A stretch of 64,000 nt of DNA from Vespa crabro (taxonomy: Eukaryota > Arthropoda > Insecta > Hymenoptera > Vespidae), in NCBI RefSeq assembly GCF_910589235.1, contig NC_060966.1, positions 2,728,001 through 2,792,000 of the forward strand, written 5' to 3'. The notes beneath the pieces are model-generated. The model worked only from the letters and a program-made list of their open reading frames with translations, had not been told where the DNA came from and did not search any database. The first letter of the stretch is position 1. Each line of letters opens with the position of its first letter. Below are positions 25,058 through 37,400 of this stretch, piece after piece. The position numbers and the translations under genes are program-made.

Positions 25058-25253
25058 TACATACATAATTAATATGTTTATACATAACGAATTCTGGGAG
25101 TTATAACATACAATCTGTAGTAGAATCAAATTATTATCTGTATAAAATAAAAACTGTCTACTTGTGATTTCATATAACTTTATGTAATATTTATGTATTA
25201 TTATACACCTTGAAGATCGTTATTGTTACTATATTCAAAGTTTCTATAAATTA

Positions 25254-27099
25254 TTGTTTTTCAAGTAATATCACAAAAATGCATACTCGTAGAGTTTCTT
25301 CTCCGTAATGTTCTTTTAATTAACCTTTTCCTTATGGACGTCATGTTGTAAGGCAATGTACTAAATTTCTTCTATTCGGATTCGGAAAATTAAATTGATC
25401 AATGTCTGATGAGGTAAATAGATTGTGATTGAAAGAAGAATTCAATTATTCATTTCGTAATGAAATATTAAAATATTATTCTACTAAATACGATGAGATT
25501 GGTTATATCTTAGTATTATATTACCACTATAAAGGACCAATATTTTAGTAAGATACGTTCAGCAAGATAATTTCTTGTTTATTGGGACCGATACAACAGA
25601 ATCCTTTTGTAAAATAAATCTCGTCCTGTATTTATCCCTTACTTTATAACGGCCAATTAGAAAGGTCTTTAGCGGGAATCCTCAACAGTTTATAAAATTC
25701 TTCTGAAATTAGTAAGACACCATATGATTTTCATCGCTCGGTCGAAGATCGTTAGAGAAGGAGAGAGAAAGAAAGAGAATGACATGAAATAAGTGTAAGA
25801 AAACAAGAAAAATGGGACATACATAAGAGTAGCATATTAACATTATGGCAATTAAGTAAATAATAATCGATCTTGGATGTTTAGTTGTCTCCTTTCTAGG
25901 AGCCTCTGATTACGAGCCTAGTGTTCATTACACGAAGAAATTTGCCTTGAAATGATGTCATTATGAATATTTGTATTCTTTCTGTTTCTCTCTCTCCTTC
26001 GAAAATCAGAGTTTACAGATAAGAAAACTAATATATCTCGTTTAACTAATCCAATTTACATGTTATATAATGTAATAGTATACATCAATATACATCAATA
26101 TTCATGCCGACAAAATACTTTTGATGAAAATTAAAATTATTATATATCGTCCGATCTAGCAGATGAACCGAGAGATGTTAAAAAATAAATACGACAAGGA
26201 AGCGATCGAATCAATTGTGAATTCACATATTTCAAATGGCCTAACACTCTGGGCCGATGTCGAAGCAAACTTTAACATAGGTTTATGTAATTTCACTTCT
26301 GATTACAACAATTAATTATGGTTCCCGATTTGCTAGTGAAGTAATTTATCACCAGCTTAGCGACAGTTTTTTTTGTTTGACGACCGATTTCGTTGAAAAT
26401 GTTGAGAAACTGTAAACTCAATTTGAACAAAAATAAGTTCCTGCTGCTTTTATAGTCAAGGCCAGCTTCGGCCATCTTGATCGATGTATCGACCCAATGT
26501 ATCGATTCCTGTCGAATTGAATAAACACTTCTTCTTGTCTTACAGGAGAAAAAACACAGAACGATACAGATTTGTTTAATTAATATCCCATTTACATAAT
26601 TCTGTTCTATTAGTTAGCGATAACTGAGGAATAATAGGGCGAAAAGATGCTCGGTATTCGACACCTTATTATTCTCTTTTACGAATTGATTTATTTTGTA
26701 CAAAATCGGTCATGGAAATTTACAATGAATAACAAGATTATAATTCTAAATTATCGTTACTGCTAATTGTAAAGAACTGTGCTTAACGGCAGACTGCAAC
26801 GAACTGATAATAACTGTTGCGATGAATTTAACTAGACGACTGCGAATGATAAAGTCCTGACGATGAAGTGTATTCTGATGCGGGCCCGCCTGCAGCATCA
26901 AGTCGTTAGGCGCGTACTGTGCACGCTCCTCGCCTGCACGCGCCCCCTTGCACGAGACGTTCTTTCATAAGCAATTGCGTGACGCTGTCCCTGCATGTAC
27001 TTCCTTGGTCAGTTTTATCTCTACACGTGTGGCTCTTGGGCGCGCTCCGTTGCGTGAAAGAAGTATGATGCATCTTCTCGTCCTTGTTGTCCGAGCTAT
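25254..27099. other. Spacer between inverted P450 arms: dispersed repeat and GC-rich stretch
   Basis: About 25,490-26,410 is the second copy of the 1-kb dispersed repeat at 1,150-2,160. About 26,870-27,100 is unusually GC-rich for this window (for example GCGGGCCCGCCTGCAGC near 26,880) and may be part of a retroelement end. Frames at 26,293-26,475 and 26,948-27,205 show no recognised domain. Confidence 0.45.
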
Positions 27100-27849
27100 A
27101 GATCTACTGGTCGCGATGGATAAGGGCGACAGCATTAGCCTAGGATACCGTTTTAGGCCGTCAGCAAAATATCATTCCCCCGCGTTCCCGCAAATTAATG
27201 GGTGAACGCGCGTTCTTTAAAGGATCCCGTGAGTATTGGTCAAGTAATTGCGATATGCAGATCTCACCGTGTATTTGATTGGATGAGTTACAATTGTTTG
27301 TGTGTCTCGTGTATAATGTGTAGTTAGCTGAACTGGTTGCTAGAGAGCTTAGACGCTGTGAGTCTGAAAGATGTAGTTTGACTCCTCAGATATCGTAAAT
27401 CTAAAAGGTATAACTTTACTGTCTTTTAGCCTATTTTGAACTATCCACGTAAACTCAAATGAGATTGGTAAAGGGCGGAGTTTGACCTATAGAAAGGTAA
27501 AAAATAAATGCCCATTAGTCGAGAATAGTTCGTTGGAAAGTTTAAACATTCCATGTATGCCTCTTTGTTCTAGTGCTCTTGAAGATTATAGGATTTCAAT
27601 GGATATTTCAAGGCTAGGCGCAGATAGCCCGTAGCTTATCGAGTCTAGACTTTTACTTTTATTGTTTATTTATTGGTCGAGTCGACATATTTTCGAAACC
27701 CAGATATTTTACTAAGAATGCCTAAGCCCAGAGAAAGGTGGCCATGTGTTTTTTATCTGTGCGTTTTGTTTAGCTAATAGTCGATAAGTTCCCAAGAATA
27801 ACTGTTTCCAAAGATGTTATATGATCCTTAAGAAAAAGTACCGTGAACA
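27100..27849 (-). repeat. LTR-like repeat next to the gypsy integrase
   Basis: About 750 bp related in inverted orientation to about 47,930-48,760. Read on minus, it starts TGTTCACGGTACTTT (mate: TGTTTACGGTACTTT at 47,937) directly beyond the broken integrase, where a 3' LTR would lie. The internal landmark GTTTAAACATTCCAT is shared exactly. Homology with the mate extends about 30 bases beyond the TG start, so the true LTR border is uncertain. No matching 5' LTR was found near 32.6-33.2 kb. Confidence 0.5.
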
Positions 27850-28079
27850 ATGGAGAGACGCACGTATGCGTCAATAATCATCGTGTTTATTATATCAATG
27901 GATGTGATTTTACTAAGAGGAGTTGCAATGGAGAACTTCATGAGCACATCTTGAATGATTAATATGAATCTATTTCTCCTCGGGATTTGAGGGAGAGGGC
28001 CTACTATATCCATTGACACTTTATCATATGCAGCACCTGGTGTGTCCGTTAGTATCATTGGTTGTTTGTCTTTTACTCT

Positions 28080-28234
28080 GACTAACTTCGATAATTGACA
28101 TTTTAGACAGTTCTGTATAAAATTTTGCATTTGTTCTTTCATATTTTTCCAATGATAACGTTGTCTTAATCTGTTATATGTTTTAGTTACTCCCTCATGT
28201 CCACCCAGGGCAGAGGCGTGATATTCTTGAATTA

Positions 28235-28235
<1 letters not shown>
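28080..28235 (-). pseudogene. Gypsy integrase N-terminal zinc domain and core start
   Basis: The domain reads EYHASALGGHEGVTKTY and then NCLKCQ, i.e. the HHCC zinc-finger arrangement of retroviral-type integrases. The catalytic core begins downstream (about 27,990-28,020) with SMDIVGPLP carrying its first Asp. The core ends near 27,83x, so later acidic residues are missing. Confidence 0.85.
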
Positions 28236-28271
<36 letters not shown>

Positions 28272-28279
28272 TCTCTCTC
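28236..28279. repeat. (CT)n microsatellite inside the gypsy pol region
   Basis: About 44 bases of CT with one CC interruption, between the RNase H and integrase homologies. It encodes an Arg-Glu run in the minus frame. Confidence 0.95.
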
Positions 28280-28836
28280 GTGTTGTCTTCAAGTACTTAT
28301 ATACATAAATAATGCACTGCTCTCCGTTGAATATCTGTCCCAATCTTCTTTCGATATACTGCCACGGAATATTATCGATTTCGATAGTTTCGATATACAT
28401 ATAGTTTGAAGATCCAGCTCTTGTGCTACCGACAGTAGTGATACGAGTGCGGAGTCTAATATTTCGTCGTTCAGCATTATATTATTTGTTTGTTTGACGA
28501 GTAGAGATATTAGGTTTTGTTTACCATAGTTGATTACTTTCGAGCGACCTAGCGTTAAACCTTTATATTGTGGGAGTTTACCTATTCTGGCCGAATGTTT
28601 TGCTCCTTCACTACATGGTGTTCCGCGTATAGTGACGAAGATCGCTAAATTATCTCTATTAGAAAAAAGTTGGTCACGTGATTCTATTAGATTCCGTGAA
28701 TCACTATACATTTCCTATAAATGAGGCGGCATAACGTACGGATATGAGGCAGAATCGAACATATTTTCCGAACTAGTGTTTGAATCGTTGTCCCTTTGAC
28801 TAGGGTGGAGAGCTATATTCGAACCTTCATTCGTAT

Positions 28837-29340
28837 CTAATGCCGCCGAATTCCTACTGGCGATTCTTCTCTCAATTTTTTTATTTGTTCGCTCGTTTCC
28901 AACCTACTTGAATATGGGTATTCGTCGGAGGATGTCTCATTCGACGGACGAATGGGTAGAATCTGTTTAGCTTCAAGAAGATTCCTAGATAGTGCGTCCG
29001 CATTAGTGTTAGCGGTTCCTGCTTTATAAATGATTTTGAAGCTATACTCAGCTAGTTTTAAAGCCCATTTTGTTAGCCGAGAAGTTAGATCTTTAACTGC
29101 TTTTAACCACACTAAGGGTTTCTGGTCGGTAAATAAATTAAATTCTCGTCCTTACAGATACTGACGGAAATAATGTAATGCGTAGACTATAGCTAATAGC
29201 TCTCTTTCGATTGTTGAATAGATCCTTTCAGCTTGGTTCAACGACCTTGAGCGATACGAGATTGGAAGGTCTTTGCCGATAGGGCCCTGACTCAATACGG
29301 CGCCGATTGCATTTCCCGATTCATCCGGAGTTACATTGAA
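28837..29340 (-). pseudogene. Gypsy RNase H region
   Basis: The frame ends with IIYKAGTANTNADALSRN, the conserved C-terminal signature of Ty3/gypsy RNase H (N-ADALSR). The upstream part (29,120-29,340) keeps the FNLFTDQKPL-like order, but with in-frame stops. Confidence 0.85.
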
Positions 29341-29559
29341 CTATTTTGTAAAATCAAGATATTGCAAAATGGATTCTCGAGACAATGCGTCCCAGAAAGA
29401 GGTGAATGGGTTATCCTGTACTTGGTTCCACGTGAAGGTTACCTTCTTTTTAGCAGGTCCGTAAGTGTTTTCGCTAATTTGGAAAAATCTGGTATAAATC
29501 ATCGATAGTGTCCAGTAAGTCCTAAAAACTGGCGAATGTTCTTATTGTTTCGCGGTCAT

Positions 29560-30300
29560 GAGAACTCTTTGACCGCTTCGAGCTGTTTGGGATCTGGCTT
29601 TACTTCACCTTTGCCAATTATGTGGTCTAAATACAGTACCTATTTTTTTTAGAAATTCGCATTTATCTGACTGTAATTTTAAATTGGCTAGTCTCAGCCG
29701 CTGTATTAACTATCTGAATTTAATTTCGTGTTCCCGAAGTGATTTCGCGTACAGACCACGTCATCCAGATAAACAAACATATCTTCGCCTTGGAGAACTG
29801 TTAGAACAAGGTCCATAAGACGATGAAATGTTACAGGTGCATATTTGAGGCGGAATGGCATACGATTAAATTCGTAGTGTCAATGAGGCTTCGAGAATAT
29901 TATCTTTTGCCTATCTTCTCGATGCATTTCGAACTGATTAAATCCCGACTTGAGGTCGAAAATCGAGAAATACTTTGCAGATCCTAAATGATCTAAGATT
30001 TCTGTAATATTAGGTAATGGGTACGCTCCCCGTATCACTTTCTCGTTCAACCCTCTGTAATTTATTACTACTCGCCACTTTGGGTTTCCCTTCAAATCTG
30101 CTTTCTTGGAAACTACACAGATAGGTGAATTGTACGGCATGATTATTGATGGCAGGATTATTTCATCTGTTATGAGTTCTTTCGTTTATTTATCAATTTC
30201 TTTTTTGTAGATAGGCAGAAATCTATATTGTTTAGTATGTATTGGAATCTTGTCCGTTGTTATAATTTGATGGTTTATAATTTTGGTGCTTCCTAATGAT
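29560..30300 (-). pseudogene. Gypsy reverse transcriptase region
   Basis: About 29,880-30,140 reads WRVVINYRGLNEK, AYPLPNI and FSIFDLKSGFNQ, the RT fingers/palm with its first Asp. Stop TGA replaces Gly near 29,880. Further along (about 29,760-29,785) FVYLDDVV gives the catalytic YLDD box. Frameshifts follow toward the thumb. Confidence 0.9.
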
Positions 30301-30889
30301 TCTCTAGGCAGGTGAAAATAATCCGCACTGATGGCTAGTAGTCTTTCTACGTTTTCTCTTTTCTCTTTATTTAGGTGTTCGAGTATTAGAAAAGATCGTA
30401 CCTGCTCTATTTTTACCCTTACGTTTATGTGTTTTCCTTTCTATTTGACCGGTAGTCTCGGTAACTACGGAAACGGCAGTTACAGCCTTAATAGATGCGA
30501 TCGGAAACCCTTCTCCTAACTTTTTACTTCCTCGACCCACTGACTTGGCCTTACTTAGGTCGTGGATCTCACACCGCTGAAGTTTTAAAGTGGGAACTAT
30601 TAGGTCGAAATCTCTTTCCGTAGTATTAATGATCTTGAGACACGCCTGACCTCGGTCATTCTTGACTAACGCATCTCCTATTAATATATCCGGGAGAGTG
30701 ATCGCGAATTACTTCCCGATCTATGAACAGAATTTCCCTATCGGATGGCTCTAATGATTCCTTGGAGTTATTTACGTTCGCGCCAATTTCTCCAAGGAAT
30801 TATTTGCCTAATATACCGTCCTGATAGGATAGGCAGGGTCCACTACTTGGAAGCTTTTAAGTTTATTGAGGAGATCTATTATAATAGAG

Positions 30890-31100
30890 CCTTATGTAGA
30901 TATGTGGTTGCTAGTTATTCCACTAATTCTTATACCTTCTTCCTCATTCACTGCAATTCCGTTTCTGATAGCGTTTGCTTGGACGATGTTCACTTCTGAA
31001 CTCGCATTTTTCATGAATTTGCTTTGTCCGTGGAAAATTGCCGATTTAAAAAATATCGTAGGGGCTTTGGCTGTTGGGCAATAATTATCCACATTCAATC
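30890..31100 (-). pseudogene. Possible gypsy protease region with altered active site
   Basis: Between gag and RT, a frame reads MKNASSEVNIVQANAI followed by GIRISGIT. By position and the EVNIV context this is where D-T/S-G of the aspartic protease should be, but the triad reads N-A-S. Decay or an alternative alignment could explain this. Confidence 0.45.
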
Positions 31101-31371
31101 GTCGGTGCAGGTTGCTATCATGGCCTGATTTGGACGAACATACTTGGTCGCCGGATCGCCCACATTGTTGCAGGTCGGGCCGCCTTCGGCGGTTCCCGAC
31201 GCGGACGCGCCTAAATTTCGGCGAATATAGTCAAATGCCCTTTTCCAGCATTCGTTTGCCGAATGTCCTGTTCGGTTACACTAATCACATATTTCCTTAA
31301 CCTTCGGGCTAGCGGGACGCGACACGTTCCTTTTAGAATCTATCTTAAGGTTTTCCTCTTTGGAGGTGTTG

Positions 31372-32540
31372 TTAACCCTTTCGTTTGGCGATCGAGTCGG
31401 GCGATGATTCTCTTGCGCGTGGGGAAGGACTAGCTGCAACTATCGTGTACGTAGTTGGCCGCGAGGTAGACCAGCATTTCGCGATTTGATGTCCCCATTT
31501 TCCGCACAACTCACATTTCGATTCCTTGACAGCTATCGTTCGAATGGCTATGGTCTTATACCTGTTAGGGGATTCAGCCCTTTCCTGATCTCGTGCGACC
31601 ACTTGAGCAATACGTATGAGAGCGTTCGATGCGGAAATGAAATCGTAGTATCTCTCCATAATAAGCGGGATTCAAAGTTCCGGCGGTAACCCGTTTAGGA
31701 TGCTATTTAATACCTCGATTTCTATCTTATGCTTTTCCTCGGAAGGAATTCCATTAGCTGGTTTTGATTCTCCTTCTATGATGGCCTGTCTTAAATCGTG
31801 CAACCTGCCTATGTAGTCTAGGACGTACTCGCTCGATTTCTTATAAGTGCTACTGAGTAAGCCTTTGTAGTAATTCATTGACCTTGAGGATTGAAATGCT
31901 GCCTTTAAGATCTCTCTTAGTTCTTCTATCTATCCCTGATGGGATCTCTTCGAAGAGTCCCATGGCTCGTTTACATGCGCGCGTAAAGCGAAGAACAGGC
32001 ATATTGTGTCCAGCCGAAGTTTGGTATGCTTTCTGTTATGTCTCTCAATTTGAGCTGTGTCATTTTCAGTCTGGGTGCAGCCATCGGTCTGTATTGTACA
32101 TGTTGCCTACTTCCCGATTCATTACTCAATTTCCTTTTCAATTAGTCGAGTTCTCGCCTGAGGATATCGATATCGAATTGCAGGTTTGAATCGCTTCTGG
32201 AAGAGCAACCACTCCCTTCGCGACTAGTTGGGGTATGTCTAGAGAAGTGGTTACCCTCTTGTATTTCATCGATAATTAAGAATCCATCCCATTTATCTAA
32301 ATCGCGTTCGCGGCGAATTAGTAGTTGTTCTCTTTCTTCCAATTCTATTTTTTTCCTATATAGAGTAGCATTCTATTGATCGATATGCCTTTTCATATTG
32401 GCTAACTGTTCGAAGGAAGAAATTTCGTTCATAACATCTTGAGGGCTTTGTTCGCGGTGTAATAACGCGCTTTCGTAGCTTCTACTCTCTTTTTTGGTAA
32501 AGCTTACATCCGTTAAAGGAGATTCACGTGGCGAAGACAT
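31372..32540 (-). pseudogene. Gypsy gag region with CCHC zinc knuckle
   Basis: Best start is ATG at 32,540 (MSSPRESPLT). The frame is broken by stops near 32,373 and later. The capsid-like part (31,672-31,878) has a SSEYVLDYIGRLHDLR stretch. The zinc knuckle CELCGKWGHQIAKC (C-x2-C-x4-H-x4-C) lies at about 31,472-31,515 and identifies the nucleocapsid end. Confidence 0.85.
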
Positions 32541-32640
32541 TTTGCTTGCTTGTGAAGAAAAATAGGGATTAACAACAAAAAATAATTGAAAATATAAATG
32601 AATATAATGTGATGTCAACAGTTGGATCTTGAATGGCTGC

Positions 32641-33699
32641 AGAGTAACCGAAGTGCCTGCAGCCTCCCAATTACACCTAACTAATCACGCGCCTCTTTTT
32701 CGGTCAATCCTTTTGGAATCTTACCAAGGGAGCGAGGCTCTTTTTTCGTCCTTTTCCTTCACAATACGGTAGTCAAACTGCGCCAGGAAAGATTTTCTTG
32801 AACATAGTTATTCAATGAAATGATGAGAGAGGCTCCGAAAATCATTCCTCGCGTCTATATTTCTTTCGTGGGTTTCTACTACTGACCCCTGAATTGGTTC
32901 CTTCTTGTTATCGATAACTGTGGACGTCTTATTTCTTTACTACGTGTTTTATAGATAGTTCTAAATAATTTATTAACTACAAACTGCAAATGATTATTCT
33001 AATGGAAAAAATAGAGAAGAAACAAATGAAAAATGATATAATTCTATAATCACACGTATTCGTGCTTATAAGGGTTTCTCTTTTTTAAAGTGTCTTTCAT
33101 AGTTTCTGGCCCGACCCACACACGAAGACATGGCGATAATAATGTAACGGTGAATTTATGAACATGATTAGAAATTTAATAGATTAGTCTCGATTGTTAG
33201 TGAATATCCAAAGACAATTAATTTCAGACAAGGTTTCAATTACTCTATGGTAAAGAAAGCAATAACGAAGAAAATTTATGAGTGCATGCTTTCCATTATC
33301 AATATTTATATTACTCCATTTAGTATTTGAGATGTATATTTAAGTGTCCTTGCTAAAACTGAAATGTTATGAAAAAATAGAGGCTGGAAAAGAAATTGCA
33401 AAATCATTAAGAATATTTTATATTTGCATCGGAAAGGGTTACGCGGAAATTTATTTCGATTTGCATGATTTTCATACGTTTCATATCAGAATTGGTTTAA
33501 AATGATGACACAGTTATTGAGTCTGTATATAAATATTATAATAGAATGGCTCATTAGATTAAAAGTATTTTTTAAGTACGAATACTCAATGACAAAACTT
33601 TGATGATGACTGATGCGTTAGGCTTGTGACAAATGTATAATTTAAAAGATATTTTGTTATGGTCAATTTGCAGAAATGTGTGTTTCAGCAAATGAAGAT
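32641..33699. other. Unassigned DNA beyond the gypsy gag
   Basis: The 5' LTR should lie here, but I could not match it to 27,100-27,849. From about 33,160 the sequence is AT-rich with no exon seen. Confidence 0.4.
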
Positions 33700-33947
33700 A
33701 TTTAATTAGATGCTATGTGTATGACAATAATAATTTATAAAAATTTTAAATATAACAATAATAACGATCATCAAGGTGTATAATAATACATAAATATTAC
33801 ATAAAGTTATATGAAATCACAAGTAGACGGATTTTATTTTATACAGACAATATTATGATTCTACTACAGATTGTATGTTATTACTCACAGAATTCATTAT
33901 GTATAAATATATTAATTATGTATTAAATATATATATATTTCTTATAA

Positions 33948-34030
33948 GTGCTATTGAGTAAGCCTTTGTAGTAATTCACAGACCTTGAGGGATGAAATGC
34001 TGCCTTTAAGATCTCTCTTAGTTCTTCTAC
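33948..34030 (-). mobile_element. Small gypsy gag fragment
   Basis: About 80 bases nearly identical to 31,843-31,925 of the gypsy gag region (shared TTATAAGTGCTA and CTGCCTTTAAGATCTC). About 80 further bases (34,035-34,115) do not match the P450 flank either. It lies about 130 bases past the P450 stop. Possible gene-conversion or template-switch scar. Confidence 0.7.
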
Positions 34031-34162
34031 CGTGGTGTTTTTTTTCTTCTTCTACCACCAAGTACGTGTGCCGTTCTAATTTAGTGCGAATAACCCTTAC
34101 TAGAACCTGCTCAGCTATATATATATATATATATATTCATGCATGCATATTATATGTTTTAA

Positions 34163-36917
34163 TTAATTTCTTCTTTCAAATTTTAATCTTATTGGTTTTG
34201 CTGGTTTTAATGTGAGGCTTATCTTTAAATCTATTTTTGCAATTTCTATTGGCTTGTCTATTGTAATTCTATTATCTTTTTATCAGCAAAGCGATTACTG
34301 TTGCCACCTCTATTATAGCGAAATGTTGACCTAAAAAAATAAAATCAATTGTAAATGCAATTTATTTTTGAATTCTCTGGAATATACTCTCAAATAATCT
34401 ATAGGAGTATGCAATTACCTATGCAATTTCTTCGACCGTAACTAAATGGAAAGTAATACGTAGAACAATTCCTTTCCGGTAGGAACCTATCGGGATCAAA
34501 TACTAATGGCCGTGGCCAATATTTCGCACTTCTATGTAGTTTATAGATGAAAAATAATACTGAACATCCTTTCGGTATAGTCCAATTTTTAGTAACTTAA
34601 TATAATTAATAAATAAATATTAGTACTGTATAATACGTTCATATTATTAATAATGAAATATAAAACGAAAAACAATGAGAAGATGTGTCTAAAATTATGT
34701 TGCATGCAGAGCTACCTTTTATATCATGCGTTACTTTCCGGCCGAAGGCAGGACCTACAGGAAATAGACGTAATGTTTCCTTTATCACACGTTCCAAAAG
34801 TTTCATACTTTTAATATCATTATATGTCATTGGAACATATTTTGGATCGTCCGAGCAGTAAATTCGATTAACTTCCTCATATACTTCGTCCTTTGTGATC
34901 GAAGATTTGGAAGACATGATAAGAAATTAATATGAATATAATTTACGTCGGATACGTAATGACAAATTATTAAGAAAATGTTATATATACGTACTTGAAT
35001 TTCCCGGAATGTTGCAAGCATTAAGAGGACAAAGCTAATGGTTGTGGCTGAAGTTTCGCTTCCCTGAAAGTAATATACAGTTTTCCTTAATTGTCCTTAA
35101 TTAATAAAATTATTAACTGTCCTTAATTAATAAAAAAAATGTTATTGCAATAAAAAATAATAAATACGACTTACAGCTATAATTATTGTATTCATTTCAT
35201 CGCGAATATCATTCTCCGTATATACTTCTCTTTCGTTTGATAACTCGAATAAAAAATCGAAAAGTGTCTTCTGTTTTTGTCCTTGAAAGATGAACAAGAA
35301 TCTATCATTAAAAAATGACATGATTGAAAATTAAATTTTATTAAAGGTATATTGCTTACTTATACCTAACTTTTCCGCCGTCAATTGCCGATTAATTTTA
35401 CTTCTTAACATAGATTCCATTTTTTCTTTGATTATCTTTAGGAACAAAAAATAACGATATGTATAGAAAATATTATATTAAAATGTATTAATTTTGAAAA
35501 TAAGTAATGCAATTTAAAAATTATTTGCTTTAATGATACCTTGTTTGTTACGTTATCCAGGTAAGCCAAGGACGCCTGAAATTTCTTTCCACTAGCAGTG
35601 TTATAAAAAATTATGTTCGGATGTAACCATAATTTAACGATTCTTTCTATTGATATATCCATCAAACTGAAAGTTATGAAAATGTTAGATATTCTGTTAT
35701 ACATAATATATTACCAAAATAAAAGTATCATTATTACTACCATTTTATTGATTCAGCTAATTTACAATCCGGATTTGTCAGCGAATTTAGTTGCGTATCC
35801 AGCGTGACATCTTCCAATATAAAGTTTAGCAATATTATAGTACATTCAAATTAATGTACATAAATGTTATAAACATTAAAATTTCTAAATTAAAATACCA
35901 TATATTATATCCAAAGTACGGCGAAAGACATAATCAAAAATGTCTAATTCTCCTCCAACAAAAGTTTCCAATTTTTCCATTAATGCGATAGAATGATTAA
36001 TAAATACATCTATATGTGACTTTATATTTTTCAAAAGGAACATTTTATTTAAAACTTTTCGATGTGAATCCCATACTGATGCTAAAATCAAATCAAAAGG
36101 AAAACAATTAGTGTTTAATTTACATATTTCACTTATTTTACATAATTTACATATTACTTTAATTTACATATTTTATTTAATTTGTTGGTCTATACATACA
36201 TGTTTATAATAAAAGAGTAAAAGAAAAAAGATCTTGTGCATATATTCATATGTATGTGTAAGTAAAGGAGAAAAAATTTTTTTCTATTCAATTTCATAAG
36301 ATTAAATGTTACAAAAAAGAATATATTAGATAGTACATACTTAATATAATTATTTTTGTACTAGTAAACAATGTGGAAGATATATACTTCACCTGGAGCA
36401 GTTAACAATCCATTGCTCACAACAGGTTTCAATTTTTCATATTCCTCGCTCTTATCAGTAATATTTGGACTATTGAGTACAGTCTTCCGAAAAAAAATAA
36501 AAATACAAAATGAAAAGATTATGAATTTATTAAAAATTATTAAAATAACGTTAATAAATCTTACCTTGATATATTCAGGATTTTCCACTATTACAAGTAA
36601 TTTCGCGCCTATCCATACACGCCACATTAATTGATAATTCTTACCAAGATTTATTATTTGTTTAAATATAGCTAGAATATAGATTATAAATAATTATTGT
36701 ATGAAATACTTAAATATAAAATAATTTATGATATAAATTTACCTGTTGTGTCGCCAATAAACAGATGAGCATTTCCTATTATAGGAAATGCTTTTGGTCC
36801 AAGAATGCCGTTGATAATATTAAACATATGTAATTTATTTCAAAAGTATTCTACTATTCCATAGTATAATCCAAATAAAATTGTTAGAATAATAATTAAT
36901 ATTACGGTGAAATACAT
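34163..36917 (-). pseudogene. Cytochrome P450, CYP4-like, 12 exons, two lesions
   Basis: The inverted partner of the copy at 22,179-24,897, with the same exon plan. ATG is at 36,917. Lesion 1: codon 26 is TGA at 36,840-36,842 (TTA in the partner), in the anchor. The hinge reads GILGPK, with the first Pro lost. Exon 6, frameshifted in the partner, is intact here (ERIVKLWLHPNIIFYN). Exon 9 has TFREIQ for TFPEIQ. ETLRLFP and PFSYGRRNCIG are kept. Lesion 2: exon 12 (begins at about 34,331) has a 1-nt insertion giving an immediate stop after LLIKR, costing about 38 residues. Internal exons 2-11 look open. The different lesions in the two arms show they decayed separately. Confidence 0.82.
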
Positions 36918-37347
36918 GATGAATTGTATCAATAGGAATATATATAAACAACTTAGATATAATGAAAATAATCTTATATCCCTAATAATAATTGTTGAGA
37001 TTTACAGATAATTTGATAGCACCACGCAACGACTTTTACTACACTTCCGTCCTTACAGAAACTGAGGATGGAATAGAAAAGCGAGGAATATTTAAAGAAA
37101 ACATAAATCTGACTTTGCTCACGTGATTACCGCTTACATCTGGCATTTCACTTTTGATTGGATAAGAACAATCTAGAAAGATCGGAGATGTCACCAAAAT
37201 TTGATTCTGTCCCCACTTCTTATTAATAGAAGAAATGCGATAACTGAACATTGCTTTATAAACCGGTTATAAATTAATTTTTTATTGGTATGATGAATAT
37301 CTTATAAATACGATGTTTATTCGCTTTTTGTATATGTTATGTAAATG

Positions 37348-37353
<6 letters not shown>

Positions 37354-37396
<43 letters not shown>
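37354..37396. repeat. (AT)n microsatellite
   Basis: A pure TA/AT run of about 43 bases in the shared 5' flank of the inverted P450 pair; the left arm has a shorter version near 21,724-21,741. Confidence 0.9.

Positions 37397-37400
<4 letters not shown>

Larger units (their letters stand above)
21010..25250 (+). repeat. Left arm of a 4.2-kb inverted repeat containing a P450 gene
   Basis: This arm (flank, complete P450 gene, 3' flank) is repeated inverted at about 33,700-38,060, with an 8.4-kb spacer. The match runs from the ATTAATTGATAAGTC tract at 21,210 to the TATACACCTTGA tract at 25,204. It differs by a 126-bp MITE present only in this arm and a gag fragment present only in the other. Confidence 0.85.
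27828..32640 (-). mobile_element. Decayed Ty3/gypsy retrotransposon (412/mdg1- or 17.6-like)
   Basis: Gag, protease, reverse transcriptase, RNase H and integrase homologies follow in order on the minus strand. They are split by many stops and frameshifts and are truncated inside the integrase core at 27,83x. It lies in the spacer between the inverted P450 arms. The order RT-RH-IN and the RT/integrase motifs place it in Ty3/gypsy. A CT microsatellite (28,236-28,279) lies between RNase H and integrase. No envelope was seen. Inactive. Confidence 0.9.

Noticed and set aside
26948..27205. 85-codon frame in the GC-rich stretch
   Set aside because: Its end overlaps the LTR-like repeat and no domain is recognisable; it is more likely retroelement-derived non-coding sequence.
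28530..28724. Plus-strand frames across 28.5-32.2 kb
   Set aside because: They are antisense to gypsy gag-pol, whose motifs are clear on the minus strand.
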